Shown: positions 1 to 9,398, counted from the stretch's first letter. The stretch is DNA of 64,000 bases from Paracoccus aerius (GCF_014656455.1 NZ_BNCL01000001.1:248001-312000), one strand, 5' to 3'. Notes: generated by a model from the sequence alone, not told the origin. Numbers and translations: made by a program.

Positions 1-2
1 GC

Positions 3-533
3 AACACCATGCAATGCGGCGGCAAGCCGATCTTCATCGCCGGCGATGCGGATGCCGACGCGCCGGTTCTGCACGAGGCTTCGCTGGAAGGGGCCATCGC
101 CGGACGGAACGCCGCTCGCTTTCCCGATATCGCCCCGGCGGAACGCCCGCCCCTGTTCACGATCACCTTCACCGACCCGCCGCTGGCCGCGATCGGCATT
201 GCGCCGGACAAGGACGAGATTGCCGGTTTTGCGGATTACGGCGATCAAGGCCGGGCCAAGGTCGAAGGAAAGCCGGGCGGGCTGATGCGCATCGGCGCCG
301 ATGCGCAGGGCCGGCTGGTCGGGGCGGATCTGGCCGTTCCGGGCGCCGAACATCTGGCGCATCTGCTTGTGGCAACGATCATGAACGGCGGCACCGCGCG
401 CGACCTTCTGGACATCCCCTTCTATCACCCCACGCTCGAGGAAGGAATGAAGCCGGCCCTGCGCGCGATCTGCAAGGCCGCTGGCCTGGATCCATCCCCG
501 ACCCGCGACAGCGGCAACCCGCCGGGGGCATGA
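3..533 (+). CDS. Dihydrolipoamide dehydrogenase-like FAD/NAD oxidoreductase, C-terminal part (partial)
   Basis: The gene enters from the left edge and 176 residues are visible. The first part carries the FAD-binding motif of the pyridine nucleotide-disulfide oxidoreductase family (IFIAGDAD followed by LHEASLEG). The rest is the C-terminal dimerisation domain, ending with the conserved histidine-containing motif FYHPTLEEG, whose His acts as base in lipoamide dehydrogenases. The redox-active Cys pair would lie upstream and cannot be seen. No 2-oxoacid dehydrogenase E1/E2 gene is visible, so it may be a free-standing relative rather than a complex E3. The stop lies one base before the next gene's ATG, which suggests a shared transcript. 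Confidence 0.8.
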   Translation, partial: NTMQCGGKPIFIAGDADADAPVLHEASLEGAIAGRNAARFPDIAPAERPPLFTITFTDPPLAAIGIAPDKDEIAGFADYGDQGRAKVEGKPGGLMRIGADAQGRLVGADLAVPGAEHLAHLLVATIMNGGTARDLLDIPFYHPTLEEGMKPALRAICKAAGLDPSPTRDSGNPPGA

Positions 534-534
534 C

Positions 535-1305
535 ATGAGCGAACGCTTCCTGGACCTGGGCAACGGCTTCTGGAACATCCGCGGCAACCTGCGGATCGGC
601 GGTGTGCTGAACGTCGGGACACATTGTTCGCTGGTGCGTCTGTCCTCGGGCGGCTTCGCCTTTCTGGACAGCTACAGCCTGGACGACGATACGGCAGCGC
701 AGGTCATGGCGATCACCGACCAGGGTCGCGCCGTCCGCGCGATCCTGAACCTGCATCCGTTCCACACGCTGCATTGCGGGCCGATGCACCGCATGTTCCC
801 GCAGGCCCGGTTGTTCGGGTCGCAACGCCATCACCGGAAATGGCCCGACCTGCCCTGGCGGCCCCAGCCCGTCGAAGCACCCGAGGTCGCAGGACAGTTT
901 CCCGATCTTCGCTTCTCGCTTCCCGACGGGATCGACTATATCTGCCAGAATGAACGGGTCCATGCCGGATCCCTGCTGGCCTACCACCCCGCCAGCGGCA
1001 GCCTGCACGTCGACGACACGCTGAACGTCCTGCCCCTGCCTGGCCTTCTGCGCCGCCTGACGGGGATGCCCCAGGTCACGTTCCACCCGACCCTGGGCCA
1101 GGCCTTGCAAGACAGGCCCGGTGCCGCGCGGGATTTTCGGGACTGGGCGCTGCGCATCGCGGGGGACTGGGCCGAGGCGAAAACGGTCTGCGCTGCCCAT
1201 TCGGCGACCCTGCCGGTCCGGCCCGGCAGCTTTGCCGACCATATCCGCAAGGCCCTCCGCCGCGTCGAAAAGGCCCTGGATCGGTTCGAGGAGAAGCGCC
1301 GCTAG
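535..1305 (+). CDS. Conserved hypothetical protein, possible degenerate metallo-beta-lactamase fold
   Basis: A 256-residue soluble protein with no signal peptide. A histidine-rich stretch, HPFHTLH, near residue 81 and a second cluster, QRHHRKW, near residue 100 recall the metal-binding loop of metallo-beta-lactamase-fold enzymes. The classical HxHxDH signature is incomplete, so catalysis should not be assumed. A later HVDD (residue about 158) could supply another metal ligand. It starts one base after the stop of the preceding oxidoreductase and is probably co-transcribed with it. Its 3' end overlaps the convergent dehydrogenase gene by 4 bases. I do not recognise a function; the fold is inference from motif spacing. 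Confidence 0.75.
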   Translation: MSERFLDLGNGFWNIRGNLRIGGVLNVGTHCSLVRLSSGGFAFLDSYSLDDDTAAQVMAITDQGRAVRAILNLHPFHTLHCGPMHRMFPQARLFGSQRHHRKWPDLPWRPQPVEAPEVAGQFPDLRFSLPDGIDYICQNERVHAGSLLAYHPASGSLHVDDTLNVLPLPGLLRRLTGMPQVTFHPTLGQALQDRPGAARDFRDWALRIAGDWAEAKTVCAAHSATLPVRPGSFADHIRKALRRVEKALDRFEEKRR

Positions 1306-2165
1306 CCGAGCCGGGCGATCAGCGAGGACGTGTCCCACCGCCCCCCGCCCATGCGCTGCACGTCCTTGTAGAACTGGTCCACCAAGGCCGTGACCGGCAG
1401 CGAAGCCCCTACCTCGTCCGCGGCGGCAAGGCAGATCGCCAGATCCTTTCGCATCCAGTCCACGGCAAAGCCATGTTCGAACTGGCCCTGGTCCATCGTC
1501 TTGTGGCGGTTGGCCATCTGCCAGCTTCCGGCGGCGCCCTGGCTGATGACCTCGACCACCTTCTCGACCTCCAGGCCCGACTTCTTGGCGAAGGCCAGCG
1601 ATTCGGAAAGCGCCTGGACCAGGCCCGCGATGGCGATCTGGTTGCACATCTTGGTGATCTGGCCCGCGCCGACCTCGCCCATCCGGCGGCAGATCCGGGC
1701 ATAGGTTGCGATGACGGGGGCGGCAGCGTCGTAATCGGACGCGGATCCCCCGCACATCACCGAAAGCTGCCCGTTTTCGGCCCCCGCCTGCCCGCCCGAC
1801 ACGGGCGCATCGACATAGCCCAGCCCCAGCTGTTGCGCGGCCTGCGCCAGTTCCCGTGTCACGGCAGCCGACACGGTCGTGTGGTCGACGAAGATGGCAC
1901 CCGGCCTCATTCCCGCGAAGGCGCCATCCGGCCCCAGGCAAACCTGGCGCAGGTCGTCGTCATTGCCGACGCAAGCCAGGACAAAATCCGCACCCTCGGC
2001 CGCCTCGCGCGGGGTCTGGGCACAGGTGCCGCCGTGCCGGTCCGCCCAGGCCTCGGCCTTGGCAAGGGTGCGGTTGAACACCGCGATATCATAACCCGCG
2101 GCCTTCAGGTGACCCGCCATCGGTCCGCCCATCACGCCCAGTCCCAGAAAAGCCAGCTTTGTCAT
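1302..2165 (-). CDS. NAD(P)-dependent 3-hydroxyisobutyrate dehydrogenase-family oxidoreductase
   Basis: 287 residues, normal for the beta-hydroxyacid dehydrogenase family. The N-terminus has the dinucleotide-binding glycine motif GLGVMGGP. The substrate-binding signature DAPVSGG lies near residue 117, and the catalytic lysine sits in GQITKMCNQ near residue 165. Such enzymes oxidise or reduce small beta-hydroxyacids such as 3-hydroxyisobutyrate, tartronate semialdehyde or glyoxylate; the exact substrate cannot be told from sequence. The ATG at 2165 gives the expected N-terminus, while an open frame upstream of it has no family similarity. It stands alone, convergent with the conserved hypothetical gene. 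Confidence 0.88.
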   Translation of the reverse strand: MTKLAFLGLGVMGGPMAGHLKAAGYDIAVFNRTLAKAEAWADRHGGTCAQTPREAAEGADFVLACVGNDDDLRQVCLGPDGAFAGMRPGAIFVDHTTVSAAVTRELAQAAQQLGLGYVDAPVSGGQAGAENGQLSVMCGGSASDYDAAAPVIATYARICRRMGEVGAGQITKMCNQIAIAGLVQALSESLAFAKKSGLEVEKVVEVISQGAAGSWQMANRHKTMDQGQFEHGFAVDWMRKDLAICLAAADEVGASLPVTALVDQFYKDVQRMGGGRWDTSSLIARLG

Positions 2166-2308
2166 TCGTCCCCCGATCCGTCGCGCAAGTTGAACTGACG
2201 CCCTGCCTGAATTATGCAGTACACCAGCATCCCGCTGCGCCGTGGTCAAGCGCATCGGCATCCCCCGAAAGACAGGCAGCCGACCAGGCCCAAGGATCAT
2301 CCTCCGAC

Positions 2309-4726
2309 ATGCTGACCCTTTTCCGCTGGCTTTTACGGCTGACGATCGGCCTGATCGTGCTGCTGGTGATCGCCGCCGTTCTGGCCTGGTATTTCGCCAT
2401 CCGCTCGCTGCCCGACTACGATGCGACGCTGCAGGTGCAGGGCATCTCTGCCCCGGTCGAGATCGTGCGCTCGACCGAGAACGTGCCCCATATCTTCGGC
2501 CAGACGGACGAGGACGTGTTCTTCGCCCTTGGCCTGGCCCATGCCCAGGACCGGCTGTTCCAGATGACCCTGCTGCGCCGGGCTGCGCAGGGCCGCCTGG
2601 CCGAGGTTTATGGCCCCGGCGCCCTGCCCGCGGACGACCTTGCCCGGCGGCTGGAGCTGTACCGCAACGCCGCCGCCTCGTTCGACTCCCAGGATCAGGC
2701 CACCCAAGCCGCGCTGCGCGCCTATGCCGAGGGGGTGAACCAGTGGATCGGCCATGTGAACGACGGTGCCCTTGGACGCGGCGCGCCAGAGTTCTTTGTC
2801 CTGCCGCAGGACATCGCCTACTGGCAGCCTGCCGATTCGCTGGCGATCCTGAAGCTGCTGGCGGCCGCAACCAGCAATTCCGCGGCCGAGGAAGTGCTGC
2901 GCGCCCGCCTGTCGCTGACCTGGCCCGAGCGGGGACCAGAACTGCTGCTGGGCGAAGGCCAGGCGCCGCCGATCCTGCCCCCCTATGCCAGCCTTTTCCC
3001 CGGCGCGCGCCTTGCGCCGCCCGAATCGCGGCTGGCCGATCCCTTGGCCCGCGACGCAGCAGGCTTCCTGAAACCGAACCAGGGTCTGGGCGCGAATGTC
3101 TTTGCCGCCGCCGCGCCCCGGACGGCGGCAGGCGGCGCCATCCTGGCCAATGATCCGCAAAGCCCGTTGATCGCGCCGTCGCTTTACTACCTCGCGCGGC
3201 TGCAACTGACGCCGGGCGGGGTGATCGGCGCCACGATCCCCGGCCTGCCGGTGGTCTTCTCGGGGCGCAATCCGCAACTGGCCTGGGGTATCGCCCCCGC
3301 CGCCGTGGACGACGCCGACATCGCGATCGAGGAAATCCAGCCCGGCCAGCCCGAACGCTATCGCGGCGCGGGCGGCTGGACCGAGTTCACGACGCGGCGC
3401 GAAGTGATCCGGGTGCTGGGCGAACCCGCGCGCTCGATCACGCTGCGGTCAAGCCGCAACGGACCGCTGGTGCCGCTGCTGGATCCGGGCCTGGCCGATG
3501 TGACGCCGATGGGTCATGTGCCTGCGCTGCGGTGGTCGGGGCTGTCCGCGACCGACACCACCATGTCGGCGCTGATCGGCCTGATGCGCGCCACCGACGC
3601 CAACAGCGCCGCGACCGCCTTGGGCCGTGTCGTGGCGCCGGCCATGACGGTGGCCCTGGCCGATGCCGACGGCATCCGGCAGGTGACGGTCGGGGCAATG
3701 CCGCAGCGGTCGCCGGCCCATCCGACAGGCGGTGCGATGCCCGTTCCCGGCTGGCTGGCCGAAGGCGATTGGTCCGGCCTGATGCCCGTCACCCGGGACG
3801 GGCCGACCGAGGGCGACCTGGCCTTCGCGACCGAGGAACGCGGGCCCCTGGCCCTGCGCCGCGCCCGGCTGTCCCACCTGCTGAAGGACCGAGAGGTTCA
3901 TTCGCGCGACAGCTTCATCGCCGCCCAACTGGATATCGTCAGCCCTGCCGCGCGGTCGCTGCTGCCGCTGGTGGGCGCGGATCTGTGGTTCACGGGCGAA
4001 CCCGCAGCCCCCGGCACGCCCGAACGCCAGCGGCAGGATGCGCTGAACCTGCTGGCCGAATGGGACGGCGCCATGAGCGAGCATCTGCCCGAGCCGCTGA
4101 TCTATGCCGCCTGGATGTCGGCCCTGCAGGATCGCCTGATCCGGGACGAGTTGGGGCCAGTCGCGGACGACATCCGCAACCTGCACCCCGGATTCATCGA
4201 TTCCGTTTATCGCAACCGGAACGGCGCGGGTGTCTGGTGCGACATCGTCCAAAGCGCCCCGGCCGAGGACTGCACCACCATCGCCCGCCAGGCGCTTGAC
4301 CGCGCGATCCTAGACCTGACCCAGCGGTTCGGGCCGGACGTGACAAGCTGGCGGTGGGGCGATGCGCATCAGGCGCGCCATGTTCATCCCGGGCTGGGCC
4401 AGATCCCGGCGCTCGGCTGGATCGTGAACCTGTCGCAGTCGATCTCGGGCGGAGGCTTCACCGTATCCCATACCGGGATGCTGGGCACCGGGACCGAACG
4501 GTTCGAGGCTGGTTCCGGCCCCGGCTATCGCGGCGTCTATGACCTGGCCGATCCCGACAGTTCGGTCTTCATCGTCTCGACCGGGCAGTCGGGGCATCCG
4601 CTGTCGCGCCATTACGACGACCTGGCCGGGCTGTGGCGGCGCGGCGAATACATCGGAATGTCGCTGGACCCCGTCCTGGCGCGGGCCGCCGCGACCGGCG
4701 TGACGCGGCTGGAGCCAGCCCGTTGA
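2309..4726 (+). CDS. Penicillin acylase-family (Ntn hydrolase) protein lacking the catalytic serine
   Basis: 805 residues from the ATG at 2309, opening with a membrane anchor (about residues 5-28). The family architecture is present: an alpha-chain region, then a segment aligning to the autoprocessing junction, then a long beta-chain region containing GVIGATIPG and GRNPQLAWG. At the junction, where relatives read G-S-N-x-W with Ser as nucleophile and new N-terminus, this protein reads GANVF. The nucleophile position is Ala262 (codon GCG at 3092-3094). The usual LANDPH is LANDPQ. It should therefore be unable to self-cleave or hydrolyse amides by the known mechanism. No frameshift is visible, so it may be a maintained pseudoenzyme. 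Confidence 0.85.
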   Translation: MLTLFRWLLRLTIGLIVLLVIAAVLAWYFAIRSLPDYDATLQVQGISAPVEIVRSTENVPHIFGQTDEDVFFALGLAHAQDRLFQMTLLRRAAQGRLAEVYGPGALPADDLARRLELYRNAAASFDSQDQATQAALRAYAEGVNQWIGHVNDGALGRGAPEFFVLPQDIAYWQPADSLAILKLLAAATSNSAAEEVLRARLSLTWPERGPELLLGEGQAPPILPPYASLFPGARLAPPESRLADPLARDAAGFLKPNQGLGANVFAAAAPRTAAGGAILANDPQSPLIAPSLYYLARLQLTPGGVIGATIPGLPVVFSGRNPQLAWGIAPAAVDDADIAIEEIQPGQPERYRGAGGWTEFTTRREVIRVLGEPARSITLRSSRNGPLVPLLDPGLADVTPMGHVPALRWSGLSATDTTMSALIGLMRATDANSAATALGRVVAPAMTVALADADGIRQVTVGAMPQRSPAHPTGGAMPVPGWLAEGDWSGLMPVTRDGPTEGDLAFATEERGPLALRRARLSHLLKDREVHSRDSFIAAQLDIVSPAARSLLPLVGADLWFTGEPAAPGTPERQRQDALNLLAEWDGAMSEHLPEPLIYAAWMSALQDRLIRDELGPVADDIRNLHPGFIDSVYRNRNGAGVWCDIVQSAPAEDCTTIARQALDRAILDLTQRFGPDVTSWRWGDAHQARHVHPGLGQIPALGWIVNLSQSISGGGFTVSHTGMLGTGTERFEAGSGPGYRGVYDLADPDSSVFIVSTGQSGHPLSRHYDDLAGLWRRGEYIGMSLDPVLARAAATGVTRLEPAR

Positions 4727-4729
4727 AGG

Positions 4730-5860
4730 TCAGTCGAAGACCACGACCTGCCGGATCGCCTCGCCCCGGTCCAGCAGGTCGAAGCCCTCGTTGATCTCGT
4801 CCAGCCGCAGCGTCCGGGTCAGCAGACGGTCCACCGGCAGTTGCCCGGCGCGATACATGCGAATGAAGCGCGGGATGTCGCGCTGCGGGACGCAGGATCC
4901 CATGTAGCTGCCCTTCACGGTCCGCTCGTCAGCCACGACATTCACCGCCGGAAGCCGGAACTCGGCCGTTGGCGCAGGAAGTCCCGCAGTCACCGTCTGG
5001 CCGCCGCGCCGGGTGATGCGATAGGCCAGTTCGAAGGCAGGCGCGGCCCCGGCGAGTTCCACGGCGTGATCGACCCCGCCGCCGGTATCGGCGCGGATGC
5101 GATCCGACAGCCCGTCCTTAGCCGCGTTATAGATGCGCGTTGCCCCAAGCTCCTGTGCAAGCGCCAGCTTGTCGTCGGACAAGTCCACCGCCACGATCTC
5201 GGTCGCGCCTGCTGCCACCGCCCCCAGCAGGGCGGCCAGCCCGACGCCGCCCAGCCCGACGATCGCCACACTTTGACCCGGCTGCACGCGACATGTGTTC
5301 AGCACCGCACCCACCCCCGTCTGGACCGCGCAGCCGAACAGCGCGAGTTCCGCGAAGGGAATGTCTTCCGCATCCACTCGGACGACCGAATGGCGCGATA
5401 CCACGGCATGATCGGCATAGGCCGACACGCCGCAATGGTGATGCACATCCGTGCCCCCATCGTGCAGCCGCATGTCGCCCGACATCAGCACGCCCCGGCC
5501 GTTCGCCTCGGCCCCCGGGATGCACAGGGCAGGCCGCCCCTCGGCGCAGGGCAGGCAGGCGCCGCAGGTCGGTTGGAAGGTCATCACCACGCGGTCGCCC
5601 GGCGCAAGGTCGCGGATCGCGCTGCCGACCTGCACCACGGTCCCGGCGGCTTCATGTCCCAGCACCATTGGCACCGGGCGCGGGCGGTTGCCGTTGATGA
5701 CGGACAGGTCAGAATGGCACAAGCCCGCCGCGCCGATCCTGACAAGCACCTCCTCGGGGCCGGGGGGATCCAGATCCAGTTCCTCGATCACTAAGGGGCG
5801 GCTTTCGGCGAAGGGTGCCTGGGCGGGCGAAGCCTTCAAGACAGCGGCGCGGATTTTCAT
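4730..5860 (-). CDS. Zinc-dependent alcohol dehydrogenase, class III-like
   Basis: 376 residues, medium-chain dehydrogenase/reductase family. Catalytic zinc ligands are visible in GLCHSD, GHEAAG and FGCAVQTG. The structural zinc site is intact as four cysteines spaced Cx2Cx2Cx7C near residues 100-115. The Rossmann fold carries GLGGVG near residue 200. The layout matches the S-(hydroxymethyl)glutathione/aryl-alcohol dehydrogenase group, but no glutathione-specific residues can be assigned by eye, and no formaldehyde-oxidation partner gene is nearby. It is convergent with the penicillin-acylase-like gene (3 bases between stops). The ATG at 5860 begins a typical MDR N-terminus. Confidence 0.9.
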   Translation of the reverse strand: MKIRAAVLKASPAQAPFAESRPLVIEELDLDPPGPEEVLVRIGAAGLCHSDLSVINGNRPRPVPMVLGHEAAGTVVQVGSAIRDLAPGDRVVMTFQPTCGACLPCAEGRPALCIPGAEANGRGVLMSGDMRLHDGGTDVHHHCGVSAYADHAVVSRHSVVRVDAEDIPFAELALFGCAVQTGVGAVLNTCRVQPGQSVAIVGLGGVGLAALLGAVAAGATEIVAVDLSDDKLALAQELGATRIYNAAKDGLSDRIRADTGGGVDHAVELAGAAPAFELAYRITRRGGQTVTAGLPAPTAEFRLPAVNVVADERTVKGSYMGSCVPQRDIPRFIRMYRAGQLPVDRLLTRTLRLDEINEGFDLLDRGEAIRQVVVFD

Positions 5861-5912
5861 GCATCTCTCCGGTTATCTGACCGGGGGATGTTCAGCGCCC
5901 GCGGCGCGACAT

Positions 5913-6917
5913 TCAAGCCCGCAGCCAGCGGTGGAACAGGTCACCGCCCAGCCGGCGGGTCTCGACAAGGCGGAAGCGGGGCGCATCGGCCAGCCGTTCC
6001 AATCGCAGCGATCCTGCCGCCGCGCGGCCATCGCCGCCCAGGACAACGCCGGCGGTGTAGCCCATCACCTGATCCACAAGCCCCGCCCGCAGCAGCGACG
6101 CCGCCAGCATCCCGCCGCCTTCGCAGAAAACCCGTGTGACGCCCTGCGCCGCAAGGGCTTGCAGCGCAACCTCCGGGGGACCGTCCAGCCGCATCAGCGG
6201 GCCATGAGCCGGGCCTTCGGCGGGCATGTCCGGCAAAGGCTGCGAGGACAGCACGACCCTCAGCGGCTGGCGCGTCGTCGTCAGCCCCCGCACGTTCAGC
6301 GACGGCCGGTCGGCGCGGGCCGTTCCGCCGCCTACCATTACCGCATCATGGATCATCCGCATCGCGTGGACGTGCAGCCGCGCCTGCGGGCCCGTGATCC
6401 ACTGACTTTCACCCCCGGCGGTGGCGATGCGTCCGTCAAAGCTGGTGGCCAGCTTCAGCGTGACGAAGGGTCGTCCGGTCAGGACGCGGGACAGGAAGCC
6501 TGCCTGCAATTCCCGCGCCTCGGCCTGCCGGAGGTCCTCGGTCACAGCGATGCCGGCGGCGCGCAGGATGCCGTGGCCGCGCCCGGCCACGCGCGGGTCC
6601 GGGTCGGTCATGGCCGATACGACGCGCGCGATGCCTGCCTGGACCAGCCCCTCGGCGCAGGGGGGCGTGCGGCCGTGATGAGCGCAGGGTTCCAGCGTGA
6701 CATAGGCCGTCGCGCCACGGGCCAGCGGGCCGGCCTGATCCAAGGCAATCCGTTCCGCATGGGGACGGCCGCCGGGCTGGGTCCAGCCGCGCCCGACGAT
6801 GCGGCCCGTCTGGACGATCACGCAGCCGACGGCGGGATTGGGCCAGACAGTGCCAAGCCCCCGCCGCGCAAGCCGCAGGGCATGGGCCATGTGGCGCAGG
6901 TCATGGGGATCGGCCAC
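5913..6917 (-). CDS. ribD: Bifunctional riboflavin deaminase/reductase RibD
   Basis: Catalyses two steps of riboflavin synthesis: deamination of the pyrimidine intermediate derived from GTP, then reduction of its ribose. The N-terminal cytidine-deaminase-like domain has zinc ligands His53 and Glu55 (PHAE) and the PCAHHGRTPPC motif. The C-terminal reductase domain starts near FVTLKLATSFDG. I chose the GTG at 6917, two bases after the nrdR stop, because family members have about nine residues before the conserved RHMAHAL motif; the ATG inside that motif would be short. 334 residues. The nrdR-ribD order is common in alphaproteobacteria. Confidence 0.93.
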   Translation of the reverse strand: MADPHDLRHMAHALRLARRGLGTVWPNPAVGCVIVQTGRIVGRGWTQPGGRPHAERIALDQAGPLARGATAYVTLEPCAHHGRTPPCAEGLVQAGIARVVSAMTDPDPRVAGRGHGILRAAGIAVTEDLRQAEARELQAGFLSRVLTGRPFVTLKLATSFDGRIATAGGESQWITGPQARLHVHAMRMIHDAVMVGGGTARADRPSLNVRGLTTTRQPLRVVLSSQPLPDMPAEGPAHGPLMRLDGPPEVALQALAAQGVTRVFCEGGGMLAASLLRAGLVDQVMGYTAGVVLGGDGRAAAGSLRLERLADAPRFRLVETRRLGGDLFHRWLRA

Positions 6918-6919
6918 GG

Positions 6920-7378
6920 TCAGTCGTTGCCGGGGCGCAACTCGGACACGAACTTGTCGAAATCGTCCGCGTCCTGGAAGTTCTTGTAGACGCTGGCGAA
7001 GCGGACATAGGCGACGTTGTCTATGCGCGACAGCGCCTCCATCACGATCTCGCCGATCATCTTCGAGGGGATGTCGGTTTCGCCCGTGCTTTCCAGGCGG
7101 CGGACGATGCCGCTGATCATCTGCTCGATCCGCTCTGGTTCGACCGGGCGCTTCTGCATGGCGATGCGGATGGACCGGGCCAGCTTGTCGCGGTCGAAAT
7201 CCTCGCGCCGGCCGCTGGACTTGACTACGACCAGATCGCGCAGCTGCACGCGTTCGTAGGTGGTGAAGCGGCCCCCGCAGGCGGGACAGAAGCGGCGGCG
7301 GCGAATGGCGACGTTGTCCTCGGCGGGACGGGAATCCTTGACCTGAGTATCCACGTTTCCGCAAAACGGGCAGCGCAT
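6920..7378 (-). CDS. nrdR: Transcriptional repressor NrdR
   Basis: 152 residues, full family length. The N-terminal zinc ribbon uses the pairs CPFC and CPAC (residues 3-6 and about 31-34), followed by an ATP-cone domain that senses ATP/dATP. NrdR represses ribonucleotide reductase genes when dATP is high. The class II reductase nrdJ is in the same window (35.5-37.8 kb), and both genes carry a CCACAAGAT motif upstream, consistent with regulation of nrdJ and autoregulation. It lies directly before ribD with a two-base gap. Confidence 0.97.
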   Translation of the reverse strand: MRCPFCGNVDTQVKDSRPAEDNVAIRRRRFCPACGGRFTTYERVQLRDLVVVKSSGRREDFDRDKLARSIRIAMQKRPVEPERIEQMISGIVRRLESTGETDIPSKMIGEIVMEALSRIDNVAYVRFASVYKNFQDADDFDKFVSELRPGND

Positions 7379-7446
7379 CCAGTTGTCCCCTCGGCCGCTG
7401 AAATCGCCACCAGTATAGGACCCCCGCAGGGATTGGGTAGCTTAAT

Positions 7447-7465
7447 CCACAAGCCACAAGATGTT
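7447..7465. promoter_or_regulatory. Candidate NrdR box upstream of nrdR
   Basis: A tandem CCACAAG CCACAAG followed by ATGTT lies 69-87 bases upstream of the nrdR start. The nine bases CCACAAGAT recur exactly in front of nrdJ. They resemble one half of the NrdR consensus palindrome. Assignment is by motif sharing and gene context only. Confidence 0.45.
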
Positions 7466-7498
7466 CTTCGCGCGTGATGTGACCCGAATGCCGCGCCG

Positions 7499-7921
7499 TC
7501 AGGACGGCTGGAAGATCGCCGCGACCTCGCGCCGATGGGGCGCGCGTCGATGTTCGACCAGGTAGATGCCTTGCCAGGTGCCAAGCATCATCCGCCCGCC
7601 TGCCACCGGAATCTGCAGGCTGACCGGCAGGACCGAAGCCTTGAGATGCGCGGGCATGTCGTCCGGTCCCTCGGCCGTGTGCCGCAGCCAGGACATCGAG
7701 GAATGGTCAGCAGGTGGCGCGATCCGGTTCAGCCAGCCCAGCAGGTCCGCCTGAACATCGGGATCGGCATTTTCCTGGATCAGCAGGGAACAGGAGGTAT
7801 GGCGCACCATCAGCGTCAGTAACCCGTCGCGGGCGTCAATGTCTGCAAGCCAAGACCGGACCTGCACAGTGAAGTCGTGGCAGGCCGGCCCGCGGGTGTT
7901 CAGCGTGATCAGGTGGTTCAT
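7499..7921 (-). CDS. yjbQ: YjbQ/UPF0047 family protein
   Basis: 140 residues, standard for the family. It has the signature RHTSCSLLIQENADP near residues 40-55 and the late GTWQGIYLVEHR motif near residue 120, with conserved His residues expected to bind metal in a trimer. Members are annotated as secondary thiamine-phosphate synthase on weak biochemical evidence, so the physiological role remains unclear. Its ATG overlaps the rmuC stop by four bases (ATGA), indicating translational coupling. Confidence 0.9.
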   Translation of the reverse strand: MNHLITLNTRGPACHDFTVQVRSWLADIDARDGLLTLMVRHTSCSLLIQENADPDVQADLLGWLNRIAPPADHSSMSWLRHTAEGPDDMPAHLKASVLPVSLQIPVAGGRMMLGTWQGIYLVEHRRAPHRREVAAIFQPS

Positions 7922-9336
7922 TCGGCAGCCTCCGGCGGGTCCAGCATCAGCCCGTCGCCGTCATGGTCGGTGCCGATCCTCTTCTGCGTTCGCGCGCCCA
8001 GCTCGCGCAGCATCTCGACCTGGCGGATCACGTTGCCGGATCCTCGTGTCAGTCGGTCCATCGCCTGCCCATGCGCCCGCCCCGCCTGGTCAAGCGCGCG
8101 GCCCACCGCCTCCAGGGATTCGACGAAGCCCGCGACCTTGTCGTAAAGCTGGCCGGCGCGGCGGGCGATTTCCGTCGCATTGGCCTCGCGCCGTTCGACG
8201 GCCCAGATATGCTCGATCGTGCGAAGGGTCAGCATCAGCGTGGTGGGGGTGGTCAGGCCGACGCGGCGTTCCATGGCAAAGCTTGCCAGCGTCGGATCGG
8301 CCCGCAGCGCCTCGGAGAACGCGCCCTCGATCGGGATGAACATCAGCACGTAATCGACCGAATTGTCGTCCATCCGGTGATAGCCCTTATCGCCCAAGGT
8401 GACGACATGGGTGCGGATCGCAGAAACATGGCGGCGCAGCGCGGCCTGCGCCTCGGCCGGATCTTCGGCGTTCACCGAGGTTTCGTAGTCGACAAGCGAC
8501 ACCTTGCTGTCGATCACCATGACCTTGGCGCGCGGCATCCTGACCACCACGTCCGGCCGCCACCGCTTGCCGTCCTCGTCCGTCCAGCTTGACTGGGTGT
8601 CATAATGGGTGCCGGCAATCAGGCCCGAATCCTCCAGCAGCCGTTCCAGCACCATCTCGCCCCATGCGCCCTGGCGCTGCTTGTCGCCCTTCAGCGCGCG
8701 GGTCAGGTTGACGGCCTCGCGCGAGATGTCCTCGGACCGCTGGTTCAGAAAGGAGATCTGTTCACGCAGTCTGGCACCTTCTTCGTCCAAGACCTTGTTC
8801 CGGGCCTGCAATTCAGTCTGGAAGCGGTGCACCTGTTCGCGGAACGGGTTGAGCAGCGCCGAAAGCTGTTCGCCCTGTGCCCGCTGCATGTCGCCCTGCT
8901 GGGCGCGCAGGGTTTCCGTTGCCAGAAGCTTGAACTGTGCGGTCATTTCCTGGCGCAATTCACGCAGCGTGCGGATTTCCCGCGCGGCGGCCTCGGCGTC
9001 CTTTTCGGCGCGCAGGCGCGTTTCGGCCAGTTCGGTGCGGGCGGCAGCCAGAAGCTGGCGCGCCTGATGCAGCGCATCGGCCAGTCCGTCCCGTTCCTCG
9101 GTCAGTTCGGACAGGCGGTCGGCCTGGACCTCGGACCGCGCCTGTTGCTGGCCCATGCGCAGGGCGGTGGCGCGCGTTTCCTCGGCCAAGTGGCGAAGTT
9201 GGGTGTCCAGATCGGCTGCGCGGGCCTCGGCCAGAAGACGCGCCCGGCGCCCCCCCAGCCACATCATCGCCAGCAGCCCGACAAGGGCCAACAGGAGGAT
9301 GCGAAGCACAGCGGGGTCTTCAAGCAGGCTTGGCAT
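7918..9336 (-). CDS. rmuC: DNA recombination protein RmuC
   Basis: 472 residues from the ATG at 9336. The order is a short N-terminal membrane segment (about residues 9-28), a long coiled coil (about 40-200, rich in Glu, Arg, Ala and Gln), then the RmuC nuclease-like domain with [12 protein letters not shown] and the DSKVSL motif. RmuC limits inversions at short inverted repeats in E. coli. An upstream in-frame ATG (9390) would add 18 residues ahead of the membrane segment and is less likely. Overlaps yjbQ by four bases. A one-mismatch LexA-like box lies 29 bases upstream. Confidence 0.93.
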   Translation of the reverse strand: MPSLLEDPAVLRILLLALVGLLAMMWLGGRRARLLAEARAADLDTQLRHLAEETRATALRMGQQQARSEVQADRLSELTEERDGLADALHQARQLLAAARTELAETRLRAEKDAEAAAREIRTLRELRQEMTAQFKLLATETLRAQQGDMQRAQGEQLSALLNPFREQVHRFQTELQARNKVLDEEGARLREQISFLNQRSEDISREAVNLTRALKGDKQRQGAWGEMVLERLLEDSGLIAGTHYDTQSSWTDEDGKRWRPDVVVRMPRAKVMVIDSKVSLVDYETSVNAEDPAEAQAALRRHVSAIRTHVVTLGDKGYHRMDDNSVDYVLMFIPIEGAFSEALRADPTLASFAMERRVGLTTPTTLMLTLRTIEHIWAVERREANATEIARRAGQLYDKVAGFVESLEAVGRALDQAGRAHGQAMDRLTRGSGNVIRQVEMLRELGARTQKRIGTDHDGDGLMLDPPEAAE

Positions 9337-9398
9337 TGGCACTCCGGGGACAATCACAGGAAGTGTTCGTGCTTTGTGCCAGAAATGCAAGGATCGAC

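Noticed and set aside
9340..9390. Longer rmuC start at 9390
   Set aside because: Adds 18 residues before the membrane segment without family support; the ATG at 9336 fits better.
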